Of a DNA stretch of 64,000 nucleotides, positions 17,832 to 26,300 are shown piece by piece (within the stretch, counting starts at the first letter, position 1; each line of letters starts with the position of its first letter). The stretch lies in contig NZ_VWPL01000005.1 of the NCBI RefSeq assembly GCF_008630065.1, positions 1-64,000 on the forward strand, given 5' to 3'. A program made the position numbers and the translations under genes. Below the pieces are notes generated by a model, which had not been told where the DNA came from, searched no databases, and saw only the letters and a program-made list of their open reading frames with translations. The DNA comes from Blastochloris sulfoviridis (lineage in GTDB: Bacteria > Pseudomonadota > Alphaproteobacteria > Rhizobiales > Xanthobacteraceae).

Positions 17832-17882
17832 TTGTTTTACGAATGAGACGCAATAGCATTGCGTTTGGCGGGACGAGTGGCT

Positions 17883-17935
17883 AAAGCAGTCTCCGCAAGG
17901 GCAGGTGCTGGTTTTGCGAAGAGACTGCGACAATT
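17883..17935. repeat. Family B palindrome, second copy
   Basis: AAAGCAGTCTCCGCAAGG begins the unit and GCGAAGAGACTGCGACAATTC ends it; the two halves are partly inverted (GCAGTCTC against GAGACTGC). It abuts the family A copy at 17937 with no spacer, so the two were placed side by side. Confidence 0.7.
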
Positions 17936-17936
17936 C

Positions 17937-18059
17937 ATACGGTTTCCGGCTGATCGAGCCTTCGAGCCGTATTCCGATCGCCGAAAATCCCGTTACCGAA
18001 CATGGGATTTTCGGCGAGACCGTTTCCGATGGCCCGAAGGGATCAACCGGAAGCCGGAT
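17937..18059. repeat. Family A element, copy 3 (inverted orientation)
   Basis: It begins ATACGGTTTCCGG and ends CCGGAAGCCGGAT. Relative to copies 1 and 2 it lies in the other orientation: the CCCGAAGGGATCAACCGG core is now at the right end and CGTATTCCGATC at the left. The inner part AAAATCCCGTTACCG / ATGGGATTTTCGG can also fold back. It has no coding content. Confidence 0.75.
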
Positions 18060-18067
18060 CAAGGACT

Positions 18068-18104
18068 TGAAGCGTCCGTCCGGTTCAATCAGATCGGCGG
18101 ATGC
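18068..18104. repeat. Family C palindrome, second copy
   Basis: AAGCGTCCG (from about 18070) faces CGGATGCTT, enclosing CCGGTTCAATCAGATCGGCG, the same 20 bases found at about 17800-17822. It ends about 46 bases before the start of the small secreted protein gene and may form a stem in its leader. Confidence 0.65.
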
Positions 18105-18150
18105 TTCGGCATCGCGTCGAAACGACTCCTTGCGACAAAGGGTTTGCCCC

Positions 18151-18471
18151 GTGTCCCGACACTTCCTCGTGGCGCTTGCCGTGCTGTCCGCAGTCACGCT
18201 CCTCGCCCGGCGCGCGGACGCGCACACACCCTTGTGCGCCTGCTACGACAATGGCGACGGCACCATCCTGTGCGAGGGCGGCTTCTCGGACGGCGCGACC
18301 GCGGCCGGCGTCAGGCTGGCGGTGCTCGATCGCTCGGGCAATGTGCTGATCGAGGGGGCGATGAACGAGCAGTCGGAATTCGTCTTCGCCAAGCCCTCCG
18401 GCGCCTTCACGGTGCTGTTCGACGGCGGCGCGGGACATCAGGTCCGCCTGTCGGGGACGGACATCCATTGA
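18151..18471 (+). CDS. Small secreted protein, first gene of an ABC operon
   Basis: The GTG at 18151 is preferred as the start because AAAGGG sits at proper spacing and the product then begins with a clean signal peptide (FLVALAVLSAVTLLA, cleavage after ADA). The mature part is about 80 residues and opens HTPLCACYDNGDGTILCEGG. It has three closely spaced cysteines, then a beta-rich stretch resembling small Ig-like domains of periplasmic metal-uptake helper proteins. The next gene starts inside its stop codon, so it belongs to the ABC operon, possibly as a periplasmic partner. No family can be named with confidence. Confidence 0.7.
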   Translation: MSRHFLVALAVLSAVTLLARRADAHTPLCACYDNGDGTILCEGGFSDGATAAGVRLAVLDRSGNVLIEGAMNEQSEFVFAKPSGAFTVLFDGGAGHQVRLSGTDIH

Positions 18472-19376
18472 GCCGGACCGATGAAGGGCCGCTCGATCGC
18501 CCGATCGTGGTCGAGAACCTGCGCTACGCCTATGGCGGCAGGGTCATCCACGACGGCCTGAGCTTCTCGGTCGAGAGGGGGCGGATCGTCGGCCTGCTCG
18601 GCAAGAACGGCGTCGGCAAGACCACGCTGATCAAGCTCTTGATGGGCTTTCTCGCGCCACTCTCCGGCGCCTGCCGCGTGCTGGGCGAGCCGTCGCACGC
18701 CTTGCCGGCACAGGCCAAGCGCCGGATCGGCCTGGTGTTCGAGGGACACCTCGCCTACGACTTCCTGAGCATCGAGGCGACGGAACGCTTCCTCTCGCCT
18801 TGGTATCCGCGCTGGCGGCGGGAGGTGTTCCACGACTTCATGGACCGCCTCGGGCTGCCGCCGCAGCATCTGATCCGCAACATGTCGGAAGGCCAGCGCT
18901 CGCAGGTGGTGCTGGCGGCGGTGCTGGCGCAGGACCCCGACCTCTTGATCCTCGACGACTACACGATGGGGCTGGACGCCGGCTACCGCCGGCTGTTCCT
19001 CGACCATCTCGTCCATCACGCCCGCGCCGGCAACAAGACCGTGTTCGTCACTTCGCACGTCGTGCAGGACATGGAGCGGCTGGTCGACGACGTGATCCTG
19101 CTGCGCCGCGGCTCGCCGGCCTATCTTGGCCCGCTCAACCACTTCATGCGCGACTTCCGCCGCTTCCGCCTGGTTGCGCCCGACGCCGACCTGCGCGCCG
19201 GCGGCACGCTCCACACCGTCGAGCGCGAGGCGGACGGCACGTGGTCGATCTACGCCTTTCATTCAGCCGAGGCCGTGGGCGCAACGCTGCGAGGCGCCGG
19301 CATCGACCCCGCCCACTTGAGCGAAGTCCCGATGACCCTTGAGGACGCCTTCGTCGGCTACACCGGGAGCTATTGA
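18468..19376 (+). CDS. ABC transporter ATP-binding protein (exporter/NosF-like)
   Basis: A 302-residue cytoplasmic ATPase with Walker A GLLGKNGVGKTTLIKLLMG near residue 45, Q-loop replaced by a GLVFEGHLAY region, signature MSEGQRSQV (unusual; normally LSGGQ) and Walker B LLILDDYTMGLD, where the catalytic glutamate after Asp is replaced by Asp. A C-terminal extension of about 80 residues follows the D-loop and H-loop (VTSHVV). TTG at 18468 overlaps the stop of the previous gene and follows GGGGACGG. It pairs with the large membrane protein encoded immediately downstream. Such DDY-type Walker B variants may hydrolyse ATP slowly. Confidence 0.85.
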   Translation: MSRTDEGPLDRPIVVENLRYAYGGRVIHDGLSFSVERGRIVGLLGKNGVGKTTLIKLLMGFLAPLSGACRVLGEPSHALPAQAKRRIGLVFEGHLAYDFLSIEATERFLSPWYPRWRREVFHDFMDRLGLPPQHLIRNMSEGQRSQVVLAAVLAQDPDLLILDDYTMGLDAGYRRLFLDHLVHHARAGNKTVFVTSHVVQDMERLVDDVILLRRGSPAYLGPLNHFMRDFRRFRLVAPDADLRAGGTLHTVEREADGTWSIYAFHSAEAVGATLRGAGIDPAHLSEVPMTLEDAFVGYTGSY

Positions 19377-21298
19377 TGCGGCCCTTGCTCCTCAAGGAAT
19401 GGATCAAGCTGCGCGGCCGTCTCGCCGCCATCCTTCTCGGCTGCGTCGCGTTCCACCTCTATTTCGCGATGACGCTGCGCCAGAAATTCACCCTCGAACA
19501 CGCCGAGATGGTGTTCTACCAGGTGGGACGGATCGGCCAGAACATCGTCGCCGGATTTGAGTACGTTCCGCTGGCGATCGGCGCCCTTCTGGCCTTCGTG
19601 CAGTTCGCGCCCGAGGTGGCGCGCGGCCACCTGCGCCTGTCGCTGCATTTGCCGATCGCCACCAACCGGCTGATCCTCGCGCACCTGGCGGTGGGAACGG
19701 CGGTGCTGGTCACGCTGTTCGCCCTCAACGCCGCGGCGCTGGCGGCGATCGTCGGCATCTGGTTTCCGGCCGAGTTCGTGACGAGCGCCTTGTCCGCGGC
19801 GGTGCCGTGGATGGTGGCCGGCCTCGTCGCCTATTTCGGCGGCGTCGCGGCCATGCTGGAGCCGCAGGCGATCCGGCGCGTGGCGTGGCTCATCGTCACC
19901 GCCGCCATCGTCGCGCTGTGCCACCTCTCGACCCACCGCGGCGCCTATGACGACGCCATCTGGGGCCTGATCCTCCTCGCGCTGCTGTTCGTTCCGGCCA
20001 TTCCCTGGGTGGCGCGGCGCTTTCGCGACGGCGGCGGCGCGCCCTCGCCGGGCGTCGGCCGGCCGGCCGCGATCGTCCTGATCGTCGCCGTCTGCGCGAT
20101 CGCCGCGCCGGTCGCGACCGGCACGCTGTTCGATGCGCAGATGGAGGAGACCCAGATCTTCTTCAGCCCGGTGTCGCGAACCTTCGTCTATCGCGAACAT
20201 CTGCGCGATCACGAATTCCGCCACGCGACACGCGAGGGCGCGGACCTCGACCGCAAGACCTTCCAGACCCTGCTGCCGTTCATCTACAACCGCGATATGG
20301 AGGTGTGGGGCCTGCTGCCGGTCACGATCGACGGCCGGGCGTTCGACCGCCGGGCGCTGGCCGACGAGCGCATGATCTTCGAGCTGAAGCCGCGCGACAT
20401 CGCCGACCGCCGCGCCGACGTGCCGGTCTATCCCCTGATCGAATCCGAGCCCGGACAGGCCCGCCTGCAGTTTCCGGAGGACGTGTTCCGCTTCACCGCC
20501 GAGCGCATGGAGTTCCTCAACGTCGACACGCTCGCGGTCGAGGCGGCGACGACACGCATCTTCACCGAGGCACTGGCCGAGAAGGGCTTCGCCTTCCCGC
20601 CCCGGCTGGTGGAAGGCCGCGCCACCATCCTCAAGCCGTTCGACGAGGGATATCTCGTCGTCGATGCCAAGGGGGCGGTGTTCCACATCAAGCGGGCGGG
20701 CGGCCGCCCGCGGGTGGTGCGCACGCCGATCCCCGCCGATCTTGGCATCCGCAGCATCCAGGTCGTCGAGAACGCGCAGCGGCGTTTCCTGGGGCTACTT
20801 CTCTCACGCGACGGACGATTGTTCCTGATCCGCAACGGCGACTACCGCCTCGTCCCGCTGCCGACGGCGGGATACGTCCCCGACGCGATGGACTACAAGC
20901 TGATCATGAACCCCGTCGCCCCCACCGCGACGTGGAGCCATGCCGCAGGCGCGCGTGCCGCCGCTCTGGCCCCGGACCTGACGCTGGTCGACACTTTCGA
21001 GCGCGCGGCGCCCGAGCGCCCGCGCGGCTGGGCCGAGCGCGTCGTCCGCACGTTCGTCCCCTTCGAAATCCGGCTGGAAGCCCGCGGCGGAGATCGGCTG
21101 GAATGGTCCTTTGCTGCCGGCGCATGGACTGCCTTCGCCGTCTCGCTCGGGCTCGCGATGATCGTCGGGGGTCTCGACCGCCGGCGGACGAGCCGCCGCG
21201 AGCGCCTTGTGACCGTCGCCTTGACGATCGCATTCGGCATGTTCGGCCTTATCGCCGCCCGCCTGACCGGCCCGGCCTGGCCGGAGCGGACCGCCTGA
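19376..21298 (+). CDS. Large ABC permease with periplasmic beta-rich domain (DUF4857-like)
   Basis: A 640-residue membrane protein. The first 260 residues hold about six hydrophobic segments typical of ABC-2/NosY-type permeases. Then comes a roughly 300-residue soluble domain (from LFDAQMEETQIFFSPVSRTF onward) with repeated short beta-like strands such as GYLVVDAKGAVFHIKRAGG and GLLLSRDGRLFLIRNGDYR. Two final membrane segments close the protein. The outline resembles proteins labelled DUF4857 that partner ABC ATPases; I could not verify this. The ATG at 19376 overlaps the previous stop (TGATG). Substrate unknown. Confidence 0.75.
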   Translation: MRPLLLKEWIKLRGRLAAILLGCVAFHLYFAMTLRQKFTLEHAEMVFYQVGRIGQNIVAGFEYVPLAIGALLAFVQFAPEVARGHLRLSLHLPIATNRLILAHLAVGTAVLVTLFALNAAALAAIVGIWFPAEFVTSALSAAVPWMVAGLVAYFGGVAAMLEPQAIRRVAWLIVTAAIVALCHLSTHRGAYDDAIWGLILLALLFVPAIPWVARRFRDGGGAPSPGVGRPAAIVLIVAVCAIAAPVATGTLFDAQMEETQIFFSPVSRTFVYREHLRDHEFRHATREGADLDRKTFQTLLPFIYNRDMEVWGLLPVTIDGRAFDRRALADERMIFELKPRDIADRRADVPVYPLIESEPGQARLQFPEDVFRFTAERMEFLNVDTLAVEAATTRIFTEALAEKGFAFPPRLVEGRATILKPFDEGYLVVDAKGAVFHIKRAGGRPRVVRTPIPADLGIRSIQVVENAQRRFLGLLLSRDGRLFLIRNGDYRLVPLPTAGYVPDAMDYKLIMNPVAPTATWSHAAGARAAALAPDLTLVDTFERAAPERPRGWAERVVRTFVPFEIRLEARGGDRLEWSFAAGAWTAFAVSLGLAMIVGGLDRRRTSRRERLVTVALTIAFGMFGLIAARLTGPAWPERTA

Positions 21299-21528
21299 CA
21301 CCGGGCCGGCAAGGCACCGGGCCGGCAAGGCGCGTTCCTGACCGTGCCGGCGGGCCGTGCTGCTGTTCGGCTGGAAGCGCCGGCAGAGTCTGGCGCAACC
21401 GGGTTCCAGTCAGGTGCCGCGCGGGCCACCGAGTCCACCCGCGAGCACGAGGCAAGAGCGCGGGATGAAACGTGGCGGGATGACCCGTGTCGGTATGGTC
21501 GAGCGATTTCGCCATGGAATTGGCACCC

Positions 21529-21570
21529 GATGCGGCTGCCGGCTGATCCCTTCGGGAGACCGGAAACGAG
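21529..21570. repeat. Family A partial copy (left end only)
   Basis: GCGGCTGCCGGCTGATCCCTTCGGGAGACCGGAAAC reproduces the left core of family A (GGTTGATCCCTTCGGGATAC) with several changes. The matching right end is missing. Confidence 0.5.
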
Positions 21571-21997
21571 GATCCTCGACGTACGGCCGAACGACTTGAC
21601 CACGGGCATCGTTGCCGGCCGAGCGGAACAACTCCCGTCCCGATGGGGTCATCGAGCCGCCTCCATACTCCTCCTGTTGCGCGCCGGCGCCAGCCGCCCT
21701 TGATCATCCCTATCTGGACGCCCGGAACAAGTGAAACTTGTGATCGGCAAGGCCAAGGGCTTGACCCCGTTCCGGTTCTCGCCACGCTGGCGACGTCGGC
21801 CACACGTTGGGACGCGGGCCAGCCAGCGCCGGCAAGCCGGTGCCGGCAAGGCGGTGCTTGTGGAAGGCGGTGCTTTCGGCGCTGCTGCTCGACCGCGCCC
21901 ACAAGGTGCGGCAACTGACAACGCACGCCACCGGCCACCGCCAAGGCCGCGCGCTCGCGACAGCGCCGCTTGAGTGCCCGCTCGCAAGCCGACGCCA

Positions 21998-22062
21998 ACG
22001 TCAGCACCCGCCCGAGTCAGCACCCGCCAACGTCAGCACCCGCCCACGTCAGTACCCCTGGC
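21998..22062. repeat. Imperfect tandem repeat, unit about CGTCAGCACCCGCC
   Basis: CGTCAGCACCCGCC appears at about 22003, 22032 and, altered, as AGTCAGCACCCGCC and CGTCAGTACCCC between and after. The spacing is uneven (14-18 bases) and there are no constant-length spacers, so it is not CRISPR-like. Confidence 0.6.
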
Positions 22063-22107
22063 CGCCTTCTGCGCCGCACCCCTGCCGATCACGCGGCCGC
22101 CCTTGAC

Positions 22108-22155
22108 AGAAATCATATTATTATACCTGAATATATGAAATTACATGTATGAAAG
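22108..22155. promoter_or_regulatory. AT-rich palindromic stretch, possible promoter/operator
   Basis: TCATATTATTATACCTGAATATATGA contains TCATAT at one end and ATATGA at the other, with TATTATAC and TACATGTA nearby, in an otherwise GC-rich setting. It lies about 350 bases upstream of the TauE/SafE gene. ArsR-type sulfide regulators (BigR/SqrR) bind AT-rich dyads before such genes, but no such regulator is encoded here and the distance is large. Confidence 0.35.
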
Positions 22156-22495
22156 CCTGCTTCGCCGGTCGCGGCATCGCGCGTGACGGTGCAGACTTCT
22201 GCCCGGTGGGGGAGTGAAACGTCCATGACGAGTGCCTCGCCGGCAGCCGCGCGGCTTGGCGGCGAGGCACTCCCAACGATCGCGCCGCCGGAGCCGCCAG
22301 CGGTGGCGGATGAGCGGCGCGCGGACCTGCTGTCATGATCTGAATGGCACCAGGACGCGTTTTCCGGGATTGCGCGGCAATCACCCGGAAACCGCAAGAA
22401 GCCGGCGCTCGCCGGTGACACCAAGAAGGGCGCGGCACGGCGTCCCGTCGTGCAATCGAAGAACCCGGACAGGGCGCAAGGGGGGGAACGGAACA

Positions 22496-23266
22496 ATGGT
22501 GCAGATCGGCCTCGGGCTTCTCTCGGGCGTCGTCGTCGGCTTCTCGCTCGGCATCGTCGGCGGTGGCGGCTCGGTCCTCGCCGTGCCGCTGCTGCTCTAT
22601 TTCGTCGGCATCGGCAGCACGCATCTCGCCATCGGCACCAGCGCGGTTGCAGTCACCGTCAACGCGGCGGTCAATCTGGTGAGCCACGCGCGCGCCGGCA
22701 ACGTGAAGTGGCGTTGCGCCACCGTGTTCGCGTTGGCCGGCGTGATCGGCGCGCTCGGCGGCTCGACATTGGGCAAGATCACCGACGGCCAGCAGCTCCT
22801 CGTGCTGTTTGCGCTGGCGATGATGGCGATCAGCGTGATCATGCTGCGCCGCCGGTCGAAGGTGGGCGATCCGAACGTCCGGCTCGATCGCCAGAACCTG
22901 CCATTTCTGCTCGGCATCGGCGCCGGCACCGGCTTTCTCGCCGGCTTCTTCGGCATCGGCGGCGGCTTCCTGATCGTGCCTGGCCTGATGATGGCGACCG
23001 GCATGCCGATCATCAACGCCGTCGGCTCATCGCTCGTCGCGGTCACGCTGTTCGGGTTGACGACCGCCGGCAACTACGCCGTCTCGGGCCTGGTCGACTG
23101 GACGCTGTCCGGAGTGTTCGTCGCCGGCGGGTTCGTCGGCGGACTGCTGGGGACTGCGGCAGCCCGCCGGCTCGCGAAGCAGCGCGGCGCGCTCAACATC
23201 GTGTTTGCGGCGGTGGTCTTCGCTGTTGCGGTCTATGTGATGATCCGCGCGCTCCACCTCCTTTGA
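22496..23266 (+). CDS. TauE/SafE-family sulfite/organosulfonate permease
   Basis: A 256-residue inner-membrane protein with about eight hydrophobic segments in two repeats. Each repeat starts with the family motif: GFSLGIVGGGGSVLAVPLL near residue 14 and GFLAGFFGIGGGFLIVPGL near residue 145. The family exports sulfite, sulfoacetate or related anions, and many members are linked to sulfide detoxification. The ATG at 22496 follows a long G-rich ribosome binding site. It is a single gene; a sulfide:quinone-reductase-like gene lies in this window at 40706 but is not linked to it. Confidence 0.88.
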   Translation: MVQIGLGLLSGVVVGFSLGIVGGGGSVLAVPLLLYFVGIGSTHLAIGTSAVAVTVNAAVNLVSHARAGNVKWRCATVFALAGVIGALGGSTLGKITDGQQLLVLFALAMMAISVIMLRRRSKVGDPNVRLDRQNLPFLLGIGAGTGFLAGFFGIGGGFLIVPGLMMATGMPIINAVGSSLVAVTLFGLTTAGNYAVSGLVDWTLSGVFVAGGFVGGLLGTAAARRLAKQRGALNIVFAAVVFAVAVYVMIRALHLL

Positions 23267-23308
23267 TCACGACAAGAAACAGCCATCGCCACTCAATGCC
23301 CTTGGTGT

Positions 23309-23357
23309 CACGCGATTTCCGGTATCCCGAAGGGATCAGCCGGCAACCGAATCACGC
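23309..23357. repeat. Family A short derivative between convergent genes
   Basis: GCGATTTCCGGTATCCCGAAGGGATCAGCCGGCAACCG carries the family core in inverted orientation. It lies between the end of the TauE gene and the end of the RTX gene, where it can act as a terminator hairpin for either strand. Confidence 0.6.
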
Positions 23358-23395
23358 GGAAACGACCGATAGGCCGACCCTCTGAGCGGTGCGGT

Positions 23396-26300
23396 TCACA
23401 CGACGTGAAAATCCGTAGGCACAAGGGCGCTGCCGGCGGCGATCTTGGCGAAGGCGACGGCATCGCTGCCCACGCCGCCGGTCGGATCCCAATAGACCGT
23501 TCCGGCATTCGCGCCGGAATTGTCGAAGATGAAGTAGCCCTTGGTGCCGGTATTGGAGGCTGCGGCCACGTCGGCCACCGTCTTCAAGGTCGCGGATGTG
23601 CCGGCCACCAGCCCGCCACCGAAGCCCGAGGCCGAAATCTCGAAATAGTCGGTCCGCGACACGAAGTCGGTGATAGTGTCGACACCTTCGGCCGGAGCCC
23701 GGAACACGAAGGCGTCGACGCCCCTTCCACCGGTGAGAGTGTCGTTGCCGGCGCCGCCGATCAGCCTGTCGCGACCGCCGGCGCCGCTCAGCGTGTCCGC
23801 ACCGTCGAGGCCGGTCAGCACATTGCTGGCGCTGTTGCCGGTGATCACATTGGCCAGCGCGTTGCCCGTGCCATTGATGGCGTTCGAACCGGTGAGCGCC
23901 AGGTTCTCGACATCGCCCTGGACGCGGCTGGTGTCCGACAGGCTGAGCGTCACCGACGATTTCACGGTGTCGGTTCCGCCGCCGCCGACCTCGCTCACCA
24001 GATCGCCGGTGCTGTTGACGATATAGGTGTCGTTGCCGAAGCCGCCATACATCTTGTCATTGCCGGCCCCGCCTTTGATCGCGTCGTCGCCGGCGTTCCC
24101 GTAGAGGGTGTCGTTGCCGCCATTGCCATTGATGGTGTCGTTTTCCGAACCACCATTGAAGGTGTTGGCCCTGGAGGTTCCGGTGTAGGTGATGCCCGCG
24201 ACATCGGTGACGGTGATCGACAACGCCTGCGTGGCGCTCAGCACCGGCGTGCCGTTGTCCGAGACCGTGACCGTCACGCCGTAGACGTTGCTTTGGTCCT
24301 GGTCCTGCGGGGTCTCGAAGTCCGGCGCCGCCTTGAACTGGAGAGCGCCGGTCGCCGCATTGATGGTGAACAGCGCGGCATCATCGCCCGAGATCGCATA
24401 GGTCAGCGTCTGGGTTGCGGCATCGGTGGCGGTGACCGCAAGCACGGTGCCCGTTCCATTCTCGGCAAACGCGACGGCGGCAGCAGACGTGATGGTCGGG
24501 GCGACATTGACCCCCGGCGCCGACTGCGTGACCGTGACGTCGTGCTGCCCGTTGGCGCCGACATCCAGCGTCAGCATATCGTCGACCTGGCTGACGATCC
24601 TGGCCCCCGACACCGAGACCGTCCGGCCGGCCGAATTGCCGAGGTCGATGACAATCTGGCCTTCGCCGATCAGCGAGAACGACAGATTGGTGCCGTCGCC
24701 CGACACCGAGAGCAGTTCGGCGCGCATCGGCAGCGCCGTGATGTGGGTGACGTCATCGGCCGCAGCGCCGAGCGTGATGGTGTAGGTTGCCGCTCCGCCG
24801 CTCAGCTTCGGCGTGAACACGCTGTCGCTGTCGTACGCGTACCAGCCGGCGACGCTCTTGATCACCTGCGAGCCGAGATTGTCGAGATCGAGCGCAAACT
24901 TTCCGGCATCCGCCGACGTCACTGTCGCGGTGACGGTGCTGCCCGAGACCGAATAATTGATGGACGACTGCTCGAAATTCTTGATGCGGTCGGCGAGATC
25001 GGCGAGCGTGACGAACTCCGCGCCCTTGCTGTAGGCATAGGCGATGAAGTCCGTGTACATCTGCTTCGTGTAGCCGCCCCCTTCCGAGACGGTCACCCCA
25101 TAATCGTGCCAGGGCCAGAGGATGACCGGCAGCTCGGCGTGCTTCGACAGCGCGTCGAACTCCTTCTTCCACTCGGCCAGCGCCGCCGCCGCGCCGATCT
25201 TCTCCCACCCGATCAGCGTGAAGTCGAACTTCATGTTGGGCGCGAGATAGACCTTGCCGGCGCTGGCATCCTGGGCGGAGAGATAGCCGAACGCGCCGGG
25301 ATAGCCCGCGCCGTAGCTCGAATAGCCGCCCGTGAGATAGTCGTAATATTGGATGATCTGCTCGGCCGTCGCCCGCGTTTCGCCCGCGCCCGGAACCGCC
25401 GCGCCAATGCTGAACTTGTCCAGGCCCAGCAGGTTGGCGATGTAGTCGCGCGAGGCGCGGAACTCGTAGTCGAACGTCCCGGGGCCGGTGCCCGTCTTGA
25501 GGATGTTGGTGTTCTCGGCCGGATTCAGGTTGACGAGATGGGTGTAGGAGTGGCTGCCGATCTCGTTGCCGAGGGCGAGAAGCTGCTGGTAGTAGGGCAG
25601 CGAGTAGGCGGGGTTGGTCCACTCGCCCGCCGACTGCTTGTCGCCGATATTGATGTAGTAGGAGCCGACGAAATTGTACGCCGTCTTCCACGACTGGAGG
25701 ATCGGCAGCATCTTGTCATAGATGCCGGCGCTGCCGTCGTCGGGATGGACCTCGTCGATGTATTGCGACTGGTCCATGTCGGTGCGCGACGCCACGATCG
25801 AACCCTGGCGGCTCATCTGCAGGCCGACCGTCGGTCCTGTCGCCCCGTTGACGGCGTATGAGATGGCCTGCGAGAGCTGATTGTTGTCGCCCATCACCGA
25901 GGTTGTCGAGAACAGGACGTTGCGGTCGCCATTGATGCTGCTGGCGATAACGGCATTGTAGGAGCCGCCGCCCGTTCCGGTCACCGTCTGGGTGGCGATC
26001 ACGGAGAGCGGCGTGGTGCCGGCGGTGGCGTCCTCGAATGCGAGCCAGCCGACGCCGCCGCTGTTCGAATAGGCGTTGATCGTCTCGCCGGCGGTATAGC
26101 CGCCGACGCCATCAAATCCGCTGCCCACCGACTTGATGGTGACGCCGCTTGAGCCGCTCCAGCCGGACGCCTTGAGCTGCACATCGAACAGCGCCTTCAT
26201 CCGCGCGTAGGCGTCCGCCAGCGCCGCGCCGGTCTCGCTGTTGGTCATGAAGTTGCCGGCGGTGATCAGGCTCGTATCGTAGTTCTTCGCCAGCAGGGTC

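Larger units (their letters stand above)
21299..22495. other. Long gap with repeats and no clear gene
   Basis: Nothing here is convincingly coding. It opens with a direct duplication of CACCGGGCCGGCAAGG (21298-21329). A partial family A copy lies at 21529-21570, a GC-rich imperfect tandem repeat at about 21998-22062 and an AT-rich palindrome at about 22108-22155. Two very short frames precede the next gene: 22148-22216, and 22225-22338 (MTSASPAAARLGGEALPT...), the second after GGGGGAG. Neither is recognisable. A stem TTTCCGGGATTGC / GCAATCACCCGGAAA at 22361-22391 lies about 100 bases before the TauE start. Confidence 0.5.

Noticed and set aside
21998-22062. CGTCAGCACCCGCC repeats as a CRISPR array
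   Set aside because: Units are imperfect, spacing is 14-18 bases and there are no unique spacers or cas genes.
23405-25861. 818-codon plus-strand frame opposite the RTX gene
   Set aside because: Antisense shadow; the minus-strand gene has a strong ribosome binding site and clear domains.
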